NCBI GenBank assembly: GCA_030062745.1
Contig: CP099850.1
Span: forward strand, 3,286,001 to 3,350,000
Source of the DNA: Capitulum mitella
Lineage: Eukaryota; Arthropoda; Thecostraca; Pollicipedomorpha; Pollicipedidae
Direction: 5' to 3'
DNA: 64,000 nt
Every line of letters begins with the position of its first letter. Position 1 is the first letter of the stretch. Positions 1 through 12,500 of this stretch are shown here, piece by piece. The position numbers and the translations under genes were made by a program. The notes below the pieces were generated by a model. That model did no database searches. It worked only from the letters and a program-made list of their open reading frames with translations, and had not been told where the DNA came from.

Positions 1-2700
1 ACTCTCGAACAGATACTTAAAAAACAAGGCAATGAAACTAAATATGAAAAAGAAAATAATATACACAGGATGATCCAAATCGAAACCGGAATAAAATGCA
101 CAAGCAGAACAAAGCTATGAAGATGAGAATAAAAGCGCCGGAACGCCATAGTGGCGCACTTAGAACTCGTGAAAGCGGACAGACGACAGGATTTTTTGTC
201 ACTTTTGTAGACCATGCTTTAAGTTCAGAGGCGAAATATAAGGCGTTGTTGGCGCGAACCAGCCTCTCCAATGACTTGTGTCTCTGGCGCTGGTAAGTGT
301 GCTGATGACCGTAGGTATTACATGCGTTCTTCGGATTATTCGAAACATCTGAGCTATGTTTTAGATAGGCGTAAGACAGTGTTTCAGTAGCTTGACTGTG
401 CACTTACCCACACCGACCGTTCAAATGTTTTGGCGTTTTGACGTTACACGCATTGTTTCGAAATGTTTGCTCAACAGCTACCCCACAACATCTCCGGAAA
501 GTGAAAAAAACATCACCGGTAAAGGAAAGTCATAAAACCTACCCTGTACCTCATATACTGCTTCTGCTCCTTCTTTACGATTTACGCCGCTGAATGGAAT
601 GGGGTAGGAGCAACATGGCCTCGACAGAGCGCGCCCCACCGATTAGTGCTGTACTAAAATGTTCTGTGAAGGGCATGACTCTGTCCCGTGCAACGCGGTC
701 ATCGAACTGTAGCATTGCCGTTTTTTCCTGACATCAAAGGCACGCCAACAAACTGAAGGTGACCTCTGTCCACTCTAAGACGCAGGCGCCCGTTCCTTCC
801 ATAGGCGCCTCTCCTTGTCGCAAGACGCTATTATTAGCAAATCTTTCCCTCTCCAAAGGAAGACATCACTTTCATCCCAGGGCATGCCAGCCACTTGCAA
901 GCTCCACTTTCTACCGAAGGCTCTCAAGCATCAGGGCGTATAACACTTCAACTGCGTGAAAAAATGCCTTCCAGTCACCCCCCTCCCCTTTTTTTAACTC
1001 AGAGCGAAGAAGAAGATCGCAAGCAGGACAGGGCAGAGTACAGGGCGTAGTCCGCGGAACAGTTATTGTTCCCGACACCGCTGCCGCTATCGAAAAACCG
1101 CGATCCGACTCTGCTCGGTATTCGCTTGATATTCCGGGCTCTGTTCACACCTGGGTCCGGAGCCCGACTGCCGGCCACCCTGAGCCGCGCCGGCGAAACG
1201 GCCAGAAAATCTGACGCTCGGCCTGAGGTTCTCCGAGTAAAACTGTGGTGACCGAGCAATCTGATACCCGGCACGGTGTCCTCCCGACTAAAGCTTGGGC
1301 GCAGCCGAGTGACAACGGTATCTAAATCGCGCACATGATCGAACAAATCAGTGTCTAATAAGGTCTCCGCCTTGCATTTAATACGAACTGAAACAAAGTT
1401 CCTTGTTAGACTTCCCAGTGGCGGATGATGTGTCACGACAGATCACCACACATCAGGCCGTGCAGCGCCAGGGATTTCAGTCTATGGTTCTTGTTCGCCA
1501 TTTGGCCTCCAAGTTCTCACCGAAACAATGTGACCTAGGAGAGGAATGAGAATAAGCTAGGAATGGGATACCAGAACTAGGGAATAAAAAATGCAGTGGA
1601 ATGAATGTTTCCTCAGTATAGTCCTTTGGCACGTAGCATTTCAACGCTGACTGCCGTCGGTGGCCACAATGGAGCGCAACCTTGTCATAACACGATTCGA
1701 GAGCACCCTAAGATAGCCAAGACCTGCTGAGGACAACTGGCTGCCCCCTTTCCTCTCGCTTGCGCAGAATGATGCCACTGAAGTGGGCCACGCGCGGCGT
1801 TCCATGACGTGCCCTTCCCAGTCGAGATTCCTGGATCTCTCCCTAATGCCAAGTAATTATTACACCACAGGGCATGGCTATATGTGTACGCGCTCGAGTG
1901 CGTCAAGCAGGGATGAGCAGGCCATAGAGGAAGGATTAGGGAACGGCTGGCGACGTATTGCGTCGTCGGAAAAGGCAAGGATGGAAAAAATATCTTAACA
2001 CAGTTTTCCCTTCCCCTGAGCACTAGCACTAGGTTTTTGAATTCAGAATGTTCCTTCTCCGTTGCGTTGGTGTGAGTGCTTGCAGGACCAGTGGCGGATC
2101 CATAAAATCGCTACGGACGGGAGCTTCCGAACCGTGAGGGTTTCTGACCCGATGAAGGGCCCCTATGGAGTCTTCTTTCAGCCAGTGATACCTTCCGAAA
2201 TCTCCAATATTAGAGTATAACTGGTGATGAACGAGGTGAATCAAGCTCTGCGCTGCTGAGGATCGAAGTGACTGAATGAAAAGAGTGAATGAATGAAACA
2301 ATGAGAAAGAAAAAAAGTGAATGGAAGGAAAAGGACGGGCCACCGAAGAGGGCTGGCCCGTGCCGAGGCGGTCTGGCTGCGCCATTGGCGTGAGAACGGC
2401 AGAACTGTGACATTGGTCAGTGAGCCGGATTTCACGATCCCTCCATAGTGCCAGGGCGATGCTGGCACTGTCTCCCCTGCTCGCGACCTGGTGCGCCGCA
2501 AGCGTTCGTCAGTCTGTCCGTTCTGTGACTGTTCATTCTTTAACTGTAAGCTTTCCTCAGTCTCCTTAGGACCCCTATGGAGGGCCCCTAAGGAGCTCCT
2601 GAGACGTCCCGAAGGACGCGTGGGACTGCAAAAGGAACCTGAGACCACTAGAGGGCCCTAACACGACAGATGGTCCGAGACCACCGAAAGTGCCCATGTA
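1..2700. other. No recognisable gene
   Basis: Mixed-composition sequence with CpG present. Reading frames on both strands are short, lack conserved motifs and have no convincing splice-site pairs. Nothing was recognised. Confidence 0.6.
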
Positions 2701-2724
2701 AGTGCAAGAGGTGGCCTAATCTAA

Positions 2725-2885
2725 ACTAGCGAAACAGTGGCGGCAGAACCTCTCTAGAGATGGGGGGAAAGCCGGTTTTTTAGCTCGTTTCTTTCCACGT
2801 AACTCCATTGAAATAAAATTAAATTTCGGCCGGAGATGGGGAGCAGCTGCCCCCTTCCCGCCACCGAATCCGCGGCCCCTGAACG
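2725..2885 (-). repeat. Dispersed repeat family B, copy 1
   Basis: On the minus strand this segment matches 10,020-10,175 on the plus strand along most of its length. Shared blocks include GAAATTTAA, AAGAAACGAG and CCGCCAYTG, in the same order. One end carries GGCGG-type sequence and the other CCGCC-type, so short terminal inverted repeats are likely. It is probably a non-autonomous DNA element of the MITE type. No coding capacity. Confidence 0.6.
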
Positions 2886-3254
2886 AAAAATTCCCCATAA
2901 TGTACTACGGGGACAGAGGAATTCGTGGACCACATGCAAACACGTCATTTCAGAGAGACAAAGGGACGCATCCCCCTAAAATCCCGCCGTTCTTGTCATA
3001 TTTGGGCCACTCTGAAGTGAAACAAAACGCAAAATGTTCTCAAATAAGGCGAAGAACTCTGATTTCTTCGGTTACTTTATATGCCAAAAACGTAAAACTA
3101 CATCAAATATTTCCTCTGAGCCCGAACAGATCAACGTTTTTCATATCTGAAGAGCAAAAAATGAAGGTGCACGGCCGGGAGGGTGGCTCCGCACTGACCA
3201 TTCGCACCCCTCCCCCTGGCGAAACCTTGGGTCCGCCCCTGCTGAAAGATAGGT

Positions 3255-3640
3255 TTCAGATGTTTCAAATATCTTGCGGGGCTGTGAAAGGGAGTTGGTT
3301 ATCTGGCTCCCTTGGCATCCTCTTCAACGTAATTTGGTACGGTGGGTTACAGCTCGGAGGTAATCCTCATAAGCATATTGTCATGTTATTTTAACACCCT
3401 GCGTAACATATGTCATTTTATCACAATGAATCAGATTACTGGTAGAGTTGATCCGGATCAGAATCAGAATCAGAATGCTTCGATCCCGACCAGTATTTGA
3501 ACCACTGCTGTTTTACAGATTTGATCCGAATCAAATGACTAATGACCGCATTTTCAAAACTGGTCCGGATCTAATACGATTCACCCTCAAAACATGCGAT
3601 TCTTTATTCAAACTAGATCTCGATCAGAATTGAGCACAAG
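3255..3640 (+). repeat. Dispersed repeat family A, copy 1 (CpG-containing)
   Basis: Homologous to 12,105-12,500 in direct orientation. Shared blocks include TTGGCATCCT, GTAATTTGGT, GAATCAGATT and a run of ATCMGGATCAGAAT-type motifs. This copy keeps its CpG sites, whereas the copy at 12.1 kb shows TpG or CpA at the same places. It is non-coding and its class is unknown. Confidence 0.7.
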
Positions 3641-5340
3641 TCTGCTAAGGATACACCGGAAACATTCAGGGTGGAACACACTCCGTTTTGAGGAAGTGCG
3701 GATGATTCCTATGAGTTCTTTACATGTTCTTTACATGTTTTTCGTTTCGTGATTTCCTTATTATCATCAGATCTCGCCAAGCTATCCAGGAGCGGATCCA
3801 GGAATTTCAGTCGGGAGAGGCCATTTGGGTCAGGTAGCCATGTACACTGAGTAGTTTTACGGGACTGGAGGCCAGTCAGGAATTCAAGAAGCGTTCCCTC
3901 AAGCAACGTTCACCGAAAGAATGTGCTGGAGAGATGTCAACCAGCCAGATGTGGGCACGAGTCCGTTAATCTGTTAATCCGTTAATTACAGGGCCTATTT
4001 TAACGTGTTAACTGGGGGACAGGATCCGCCAGTGACCGCCAACCCCCCAATACACAGCAAAATCCCCCCAATAAAAACGTTATTTTGCCAGCAGCGCTCT
4101 CCCGACCAGGCCTTTGACACACTTCAGGCGGAGACTGTGCCTAGCATGTATACATGCCGAAGCAGCTATTCGTGAATCAAAAGACGAAAACGGAAAATGA
4201 GCGCACAGTTTTTTTTTCTTTTTTGGAGAAAAACGTCGGACAAGTTTCAAATTCCGTCAGCTGAGTTTGATCATCGGAGATAAGTGCAGGGATTAGGGAA
4301 AGATAATATGTAGGATATCATAGAGGATAACCAAGAAGGGCTCTTCAAGCCTGTTTAGTGCTTGTGTAGAGCAATGATAAGTGCAAAAATAGGGAAGGAT
4401 AGGACATAGGATATAATGTATACCATAACTAAGACGGTTCTTCACGCTTGTGACGATTCTACTGGATTCCTTTCTGATTGGTTCAATTTCCTGAACGATT
4501 GTTAGCGACGTAAAACAGATCGCACAAAAATACGGCAAATCCAGTTGGTGGACCTATCAGATATAGAAGCGGTAGATGTCGGCCTTTGTTCGGCTCGCCC
4601 CCACACATGAAACCCCCAGTACGCGACTTCTCTTGGTCCCGATGCATGCCACAATGTTCACAAGCCTTTCTCGGACGCACCGGCCCCTTTTTTGGCCATC
4701 TACCACGCCGTGAATCTACAGCCCTTTACGCGCTGTACATTTTTTATGTACGATTTTTTGCATTCGAATCAAATTTCGGACAAGAAGCTGATTAAATTGG
4801 CCCCGGGACCGCCCCAGGACTGCATTGCACACTTCATTGCCAACAGACGGATCCTGTTTGTTGCACCAAATGTCGGCAGTCTGGTCTTCACAAAATTTCA
4901 TCGCCAGCGCTTCAGCATCCTTCGACAATCACTCTGTGCGTTTCAGTCTGGTTACTGTTGAACGGTTCATCCAGCTGCTCACAGTGCCGTTTTGCAATCG
5001 CGCTGTGAGCTTTCATGGAAACAGACTGTCTTCGACCGTTTGGTCTTCCCGTACGTCCGCGCACTTCGCGCTCGGACGCACGTTCGTTTCGAGCACGCTG
5101 CGTCACACTGTCTTTTTCAAATGTCATGCGTAGTGCGCTTCAATCAGAATCTTTTCTGCAGATACTATCAATTAATTCCCCTCCATGCAGCGCGCTGGGA
5201 TATGAAGCAGCCACTGTCACATCCCTGCTCTCTTTTCGCTGTTCCGGGTTGGACAGGTGCAAAACGTGTTTTTCCATTCCATCTTCGTCAATTTTCGCTG
5301 CCCAGTTCCTGAAAAGATCGCTCTCCTGTCTGTCCCCTTT
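3641..5340. other. No recognisable gene
   Basis: No supported exon on either strand. Short open frames around 4.3-5.3 kb have no motif and no matched acceptor/donor pair. Confidence 0.5.
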
Positions 5341-5640
5341 GATGTCAGCAAGTCTTCCTCGGTGCCCCTGGATCTCCATCCGCTTCGGTCGATGTCCTTC
5401 GATCTAGCCCGATCTCCATAAGTCCCTGCTCGTCTTCTTTGGTCTCCATCAGCCCATCAGTCTTTCGGTCTCTAAATATTGTATGATGTCCATCGGTATC
5501 TGTCGGTCTCAGCCGGTCTTCGTCAGTTCCTTTTTCTTTGCCGGTCTCCACCGCGCTCCACCGGTTGCCGTCGATCTCCGTTGGTCCGCCGATCTCTGTC
5601 ATTCTGTGCCGGTCTCCTCCGTGTCCCTCAGTCTCCCCTA
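5340..5640 (+). repeat. Degenerate short tandem repeat rich in GGTCTCC/GATCTCC
   Basis: Irregular repetition of a roughly 12-18-base motif (CGGTCTCCRTC and variants) over about 300 bp. The repetition keeps two reading frames open, which produces ORF artefacts of 120-130 codons. No protein-like features are present. Confidence 0.5.
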
Positions 5641-6199
5641 CATTTACCAACTTTTTCTTTGTTCCCCACAGTCACTCTTTCCTATCTACGTCTGTGTATT
5701 CTTCCTTTCTTCGTCTCATTCCCTGTATCTGTCTACGTCTTTCAATATCTATCCGGCTCTGCGTAGCCCTGTTTGTGTTTGCCTATCTGCTTCTGAATCC
5801 AACCGAACCTATATGTCTATTATGGCTACATTTTTGGTACTGTAACGCATCTGAAATCCCGAAATTAGAGACAGCGTCAAGGTCCAACCGAGCACGATGG
5901 AATCATCCAAATTTTAGTTAAGAGCAAGAGAAGCTGGTTTTCAGTCGGGATCGGCAAACAAAAACAAACATGAAAAACGCGACATACAGACATTTTTTTT
6001 GGTTTAGCTACAAGACACACCACATGGCTTACAGTAGCATGCTCACCATTGATTAACAAAGTGGAAGTATCTTTAACGGTACGCTCCTGATAGCGTCACC
6101 ACAGTCTTCAATCGAACACAGATATCACGGAAAGTGTCGATTTTGTGCAGGATAACGACTTGCGCCAGTTTACCTGATGCACCATGGCAGTGAAAGTTA

Positions 6200-7165
6200 G
6201 ATGAATTATGATTATGTTATGGTGGCGTCAAAACGACGAAAATCCGTTCGTTCCATTGGTGTTAATTTTGCCAGCAGTCCCACCCTCCATACCACTGCAA
6301 TCACAGTGTTAACACAAAAAAAAAAAAAAACAGAAAATGCCACCACCTTGAGCGCGTGCCGCCGTTACCCCGTTTGGCGGACGAAGTCGGTCCTATGGAA
6401 TGATATGCAATCGGTACCTTGAGACGTGAGGCTACGTAATCGCCGAGTTCTTATATACTGAAGGTTAAATTCAGCCTTACCATATTTTGTAAAGCTTGCA
6501 AAACGGCCTTTTTAGTGCTCCTGTAACTAGCACGCGCCACGTGCTGGCACCCGCGCGTGGTGTTGTACATGATGCTGTTCTCCAATCGACTCTCTGTTGA
6601 ACGAACCAGACTTGGTCTCGGTGCGAACCATGGTTGACAATTAGGCACCGGGAACGACGTCGTGTCGGCGGTTTGCAATATTCTCGAGCTGAACTGAAAA
6701 TGGGCGAAATCGCCTCCTGCATTCGTTGGCATGACGTCGCATGGCCGGAGCGGCAAAGGCACAACTTATTACTGTTTGGCATGATCAGAACGGCAAAAGA
6801 ACGGGCTTTCCGTTTTTCCAATTTCGTGTCAGTCATTGGCGCCTTTGCATTCGAAACCACAGTAAAAACCACAATGAGCGCGCGCCGCGGCTATCCCGTA
6901 CGGCGGATGGGATCGACTCCCCTAAATGATTTCCTTCCGATACCTTGTTGTCGTTGGCCATAGTGTCCTCGGGTCCGTATCTTTAACGGTTTCCGAGATC
7001 ATAACGTCATTTTCAAACCTTGCAAAAGAAGCATTTTTGTGTTCCCGAGGCCAGCACGCACCACGTGCCGGTACCGGCTCCGCCTCTTCCATGCGATGCA
7101 GGTCTCCAATCCACTCTTTGTCGAACGCACCCGGTTTTGTGTCGGTGCGAACCATTATGGAAACA
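6200..7165 (+). repeat. Direct duplication, period about 525 bp
   Basis: Two copies in the same orientation. Matching landmarks are GAGCGCGYGCCGC at about 6,350 and 6,878, CACGTGC at about 6,539 and 7,063, and GGTGCGAACCAT at about 6,620 and 7,145. A partial third unit may begin near 6,070 (TATCTTTAACGG, repeated at 6,980). No gene was recognised inside. Confidence 0.6.
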
Positions 7166-7169
7166 TCAT

Positions 7170-8755
7170 GGAAACGATGGTTCTAGGATCGAGAGCGGAG
7201 GCGCGGAAGCAGGGTGTGTCTAAGTTTTTTTTAAATACGTCAGGTTTCCCAAACCCGACGTTTCGAAGTCCGAAAACTTTAACATAATGCACTGTGCCAA
7301 CAAAGCCCTGAGACGTCCAAGTTTTAGCCATTTACGACCGCTAGTCTCGACACGCCAGCTCGTCCAAACTGATCGCCGACGAGGCCATACAAAAGGAACG
7401 AAACAACGTCGGCGAAATACCCAGATTTCGTATCTATATCGTCCATAATTCGAGGGATCTCCTAGTGGTTTGCTCTTGAAATAGGCTCTGATTAACTAGC
7501 TACTGAAATTTTCGCCGACGGATTAACGCTTTCGGTAAAGTACAAAAAATTGACAAAATAATCATCCTCCATGAAACTTTCGTACGTTAACATTGAGATC
7601 GTTAACGTGTGGGGGATTCGAGGGTTCGAGTATATGAGTTATATGGAAACGGTGGTGGACGTTGACAAGCTTCATGTCGACACGTTGGGTACGCTGCACG
7701 GCCAGAGACGCCAGAGAAGGTTATCTAGTGACGTCTAGAGGTTGTCTAGAGGTTGTCTAGTGCTACGCTTCATTTTTGTTTCCACACACTGATGTAATGA
7801 TGTAAATTACGTCCTTGGAGTACATCAGAGCATTCGCCCACGTAGTGTGTTCCGAGATTCAGACCAAATTATTTCGCCATCTACCGCCATTCTGGAAACT
7901 ACGAGCCTTGGCCGTTAATGCCTCTTGACGATGCCTGAATTAATAAGCGTTAGAAAGAACAAAAACGTTTTGGATCAGAGGGCAGGACTTTTAGCGTCGG
8001 TAGTTGTTTCGTGTAGTGCGGTGTCTTGCTGCAATATCTGACATGCCGTAAATTAATTACAAATTTCTTCTTTCCTGAAAATGTTAGCATAATTTCTTTA
8101 CTGTAAGAATTGCGTCAAAATACGTCTGACACTTGTGCACAAGCACAAGTCCACGGTCACAAGATGAAGTAACGATTTTTAACCAGTTTTGAGAAAGACA
8201 CATGAAATCTGGTTAGGCTAAATTGGTTACAGGCGACGATCTAGGAAATAAATCAGTGTAGATAATAATGATGGATCAGTTTTGAGTCTCTTACACCACT
8301 GGCGATATGGAAGCTGCACATGGGTGTAATTACCGGGGGGACGGGAGGAGCTCCCCAATTTTTGCCCCGTGGTGCGGGCGCCCTTTTTCATTCGGGCAAG
8401 AAAAGGTTTCGAACGAAAATGAAAAATCTCTTAGACTCGATGCCCGACAAATACCGAATCCGGGACATTCTCCTTTCGTTGTGCTGATGGAAGGGTTTTT
8501 TAATCTTTAGCATCCATTGGCTGTTAGGTACCTTCCCCCTCTCCCCATACAATGATCAACCTCCCTCAACACTGCGCCCCCTACAGGTAAGCGCTGTCCT
8601 AAAGGCCAGGTAACTGTAATGCCCGGCGTCCCACACAGGTCAGGCGCCCCCTCTTCTTGTACAGATGAGATGTCTTTAAGGAATTTGGCTCCCCTCATAG
8701 ACCAGTCGCGTCTTCGACTCAGGTGCCTCCATCAGGTCGGGCGCCCCCCCCCCCC
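7170..8755. other. No recognisable gene
   Basis: AT-leaning sequence with short frames only. A small local triplication of GGTTGTCTAG lies near 7,740. Nothing else was supported. Confidence 0.5.
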
Positions 8756-8758
8756 TCC

Positions 8759-9105
8759 GTACAGATAAGGCGCCCCTCGGGGGCTCGGCGCCCTTGGCGA
8801 GCGAGGCGCCCCGTACAGATCATGCACATTTCATGTATTTGGGCTTCCTCTGCTGAACAGGCGCCCAAACAGAATATCTCGCAGACCAGAAACATCTACG
8901 ATACAGGTGCCCCTTACAGGCCAGGCGCCCCGTTCAGATCAGGCGTCCCTCGGAGACTCAGCGCTCTTAGCGAGCGAGGCGTCTGTACATATCAGGCTCT
9001 TCTCATATATTTGGTGCCTCTTCTACAGGCCAGGCGCCCGTACGGGACATCTTGCAGACCAGACGCGTCTACGATACAAGCGTCCCTTTCAGGCCAGACG
9101 CCCCC
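8759..9105 (+). repeat. Two-copy tandem repeat, period about 174 bp
   Basis: Unit 1 starts at about 8,759 and unit 2 at about 8,933. Both run through ACAGATMAGGCG, CTCGGMGRCTC, GCGAGCGAGGCG, CATNTATTTGG, GCAGACCAGA and CTACGATACA in the same order. Each unit is itself rich in a CAGGCGCCC sub-motif. Non-coding. Confidence 0.75.
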
Positions 9106-9164
9106 CCCCCCCACACTGATCACGTGACCCCATATTTTTGCCACAGGGTTGTCGATTTCCATTT

Positions 9165-9420
9165 CTTCTTATAGGACCCTGGCCCACCCAATGTTGATTT
9201 GGTCCCCATTAATGTTGTTTTGGACTGCCAGCATTTTCTACCGGTTTTAAAGGGAAAATAAACAATATAATAAATAAAAAACAGCCTTAGTAGATGAGAG
9301 GCAAGAAGAAAGTAAAGAATAATGTCTTAAGCGATAAGGGACTCATATACATGTATCTATAAAAATACATTGGTTATGTGCCTTTAACGTAAATATGTAA
9401 AGAAGTGTCCATTATATTCC
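9165..9420 (+). repeat. Dispersed repeat family D, copy 1
   Basis: Matches 51,278-51,560 in direct orientation. Shared blocks are CCCTGGCCC, AATGYTGATTTGG, TAATGTTG and a near-identical CCGGTTTTAAAGGGAAA. Continued weaker similarity runs into an A-rich and TATC-rich part. Class unknown. Confidence 0.65.
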
Positions 9421-10019
9421 AAACAAATGGCGCCCATGCTGGAGATCGGCGCCACCCCCCTTCCTTGGAGACTGGCACCCCTCGACGAATGGTTTCCCCA
9501 CTTTTTGTCTCGCTCATACACCTTCACTACACTCCATACGGAGTGCACTCAGCGATTGGGTATGGATGGTAGGTCAAGTACTTCGGCGACCCGGAGGGCG
9601 GGAGGGGGTGGAAAGACGCTGGCCATGTGTTGGGTTCGGAGTGTCCAATGACCGACTTCAAACTCTGGTTGTGTAGTAATAACCATGTCTTTTTTGGGGT
9701 AGGGTAAATCACTATTCTTCCCCCTCTCCGTCGCGGTTAGGGGACAATGGTCGAGATCTTCCTGGATCCGTCAGTGACCAATCGGCCCAATCTGATGTAG
9801 ATACAGCCCGAATGGGCCCAGACATAATTGCTGTCCGGGTTGCAGACAACCAAGGACCCCTTTCGTATTCTAGCGGGACCCCTTTACAGACCGACAGTAA
9901 TTTTAACTACATGGGATCCCTTACTGATTGCAAGGGACCCCACTGGTTACGAGGGCCTCCTGATCCGACTGGCTTCTCCCCAGGCTAAATCCTGGCCACG
10001 TCCCTGCAAATTACAAAGC

Positions 10020-10175
10020 AGACCCAGGGATGGCGGATTAGGGGGGCAGGGGCAGCTGGCCCCCTCCATCGCTGGCAGAAATTTAACATTAACTCTATGG
10101 CGCTGCATGGCAAGAAACGAGTTAAAAATTGGCTTCCCCATCCCTGCAGAGGCTCCGCCGCCATTGCCAGACCCC
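10020..10175 (+). repeat. Dispersed repeat family B, copy 2
   Basis: Opposite-orientation copy of the element at 2,725-2,885. This copy is GC-rich at both ends, with a run of G near its left end. Non-coding. Confidence 0.6.
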
Positions 10176-10339
10176 GACGCTCCACACGCCATTTGGGCAG
10201 TGCGTGAACAGCTGATTGGCTTTATCCATGGTTCTTCTGCTAAGAAGAACTTGCTAAGAAGAACCTGGATTTACCACCCTCCCCACCTCATTTCAAAGGA
10301 GTTCAGCGCAGCCCCCGGATCCGCCGCTTTGCACGGATG

Positions 10340-10955
10340 ACACACGCCAGTGACGTGCAGCATCAGAAATATCACCTAAGGATATCTACGTTATAAAAAA
10401 GCTACATCATGCACACTACTTAACACCTGTGCGACATCTAAGTCGCATTTGATTGGCTCAAACCTGCTATTATTGACTCCAACGACAACTAAAAGCGCTT
10501 GCAATAGGACAATAAGTGCTAGCCTTCGCAGTACCCTCACGCAAAATTGCTATCGAACATGCGACATATTCATGACGAAGTTGCAGCGCTCTTTGCGCAG
10601 TGCTGTTTGAGAGAGTTCGGGGAGTGGGCATGGATTGGAGGGTGTTGACCGCGGGTTGTTTTCGACACATCAGTAAGTATCCATTCATTAATTCACTTTC
10701 TGCGGTGTGGTCCACGGACTTCAGGGTTTTTATTGAAGTTATCCATGGATGGAGAATGCAGCGGGGTGGGTGTGGCTTCTGCCACACAAGTTTCAAAAGT
10801 TGGTTTGGCATGCCACTCTGACTTTGAACACTTCCCAAACGTGGAATGGAACCATCCACATCCCATTTTTCTGTAGTGATTAAGTGTAAAATTAGAAATG
10901 TTTTACTCAGCGGAAATGTAGAGACTGTCGGACATTGTCCTCATGGAGCACTCCG
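10340..10955. other. No recognisable gene
   Basis: Open frames of about 70-130 codons occur on both strands here (longest on the minus strand, 10,470-10,859). They show no domain, no signal sequence and no matched splice sites, so no gene is called. Confidence 0.4.
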
Positions 10956-11454
10956 TACCAGTGGGTGTGAAATGTGGTTAAGTTTCTGTACTCTTGAGTG
11001 CTGTTTCACTCAGTACTTTGGCTTAAACCTGGCACCTGAAAAAAAGGAAAGTTTTTTTAAATCATGCACAGAACTGAGGCCATACATGAAGTTTTCATCA
11101 TCAATCAGCTTGAGGAGACTTCAGAAACATTCCACTGCTGTAATTGTGACATCAGGTAATTTGTTCATCTTATCATGCAACTTCCATGCAATTTTCAGAT
11201 TCTTTCTGACTGAGTCAGGAAAGAATTTGTAGACTTTCCTATGCAGCCTTCTCCTTGATACAAACTTTGGCTATTTAGTGCTTTCCTGCCAGCTTTCACA
11301 TCAGTTCCTATATATACAACATGTCCCAGAAGAAGAAAATCCCCATATAAACACATTGCTCATCTCAACAGGAAAAGGTGGGACATTGTGATGATGGAGA
11401 CATCTGAATGAACTTATATTACAGTGTACCCAGGCTTTTGCTTGACATCTTTTG

Positions 11455-11610
11455 AGTGGTCTGGACCAAGGTCTGGATCACAGTGACTTGATCCAGATCA
11501 GCATTTGAATCACAGTGATTTTAAAAACCTGATTCAGATCAAACATGATTTGCACCAGTTTTAAAAAAAAAACTGATCCAGATCAAACATTGATTCACAA
11601 GTTCTGTGTT
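11455..11610 (+). repeat. Dispersed repeat family A, partial copy
   Basis: Carries the GATCCAGATCAGCATTTGAATCAC-type and ATTCAGATCAAACATGATTTGC-type stretches seen at 12,330-12,430 and, with CpG intact, at 3,450-3,590. Only the 3' part of the family is present. Confidence 0.6.
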
Positions 11611-11717
11611 GATTCAGTGTACTCATCAATTCCAGCTGTCATTTCCATATCAGTGTAATATGTGTTTGTGTATATGTGTCAATATATGTATGCATTATGT
11701 ATATACATATATATACT

Positions 11718-11725
11718 TACATATA

Positions 11726-11769
<44 letters not shown>
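11718..11769. repeat. AT dinucleotide microsatellite
   Basis: Nearly pure (AT)n of about 40 bp, preceded by imperfect TATATAC repeats. Confidence 0.9.
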
Positions 11770-11775
<6 letters not shown>

Positions 11776-12104
11776 GAAGTTGATATAGGCAGGCACTCAG
11801 GGGATGTTGGGCCAAAAATACATAAACCAGTGACATGATGACTAATGAATAACACAAAACAAGTCATGTAATGATCTCACAGATCATGCAAGTGCCTCTG
11901 TCTCTGTCAGCTTACCTAAACATTGGCACATACTAGTTGCATACTACCCACCAAAGCAGTCCTTGGTGATGGGTGTTTCACATTAGTGGAAGTAACAAGA
12001 GGATTTCATTGTTTATTGTATGGAAGAGGACCACATTCTTCATGAACATGTTTAATATTACCTTTTCTTAGTGGCATATGCTTGGTTCTAAGTATATTTC
12101 CAAC

Positions 12105-12500
12105 AGCTGAGCTGTGGAAGTTTGAGCCTTGTGATGTTGTGAAAGAGAGCTGGTTTTTCAGCTTACTTGGCATCCTGTTTAATGTAATTTGGTGTGGTGA
12201 CTACTACCTGTATTTCTTCTTCATAAGCATATTTTCATGCTATTTTGTCTTCTTGCTTTACATGTATAATTTGGTCACACTGAATCAGATTGTTGGTGTA
12301 GTTGATCCAGATCAGAATTGGGACCACAGTGCTTGGATCTGAATCAGCACTTGAATCACAGCTATTTCTCAAGTTTTGATCTAAATCAAATGTGATTCAT
12401 GGCTGATTTTAAAAACTGGTTCAGACCAAATACAGTTTGCCCCCCCCCCAAAAAAAAATGTGTGATTTGCAATTCAGATCAGACCTGTGTCACAGTCAAG
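12105..12500 (+). repeat. Dispersed repeat family A, copy 2 (CpG-depleted)
   Basis: Direct-orientation homologue of 3,255-3,640. Where copy 1 has AACGTAATTTGGTACGG, this copy has AATGTAATTTGGTGTGG. Where copy 1 has GATCCGGATC, this one has GATCCAGATC. The substitutions are CpG to TpG or CpA, as expected for decay of methylated cytosines. Confidence 0.7.

Noticed and set aside
10470..10859. 129-codon minus-strand open frame
   Set aside because: No signal, domain, repeat or splice context; codon use not like the named genes.
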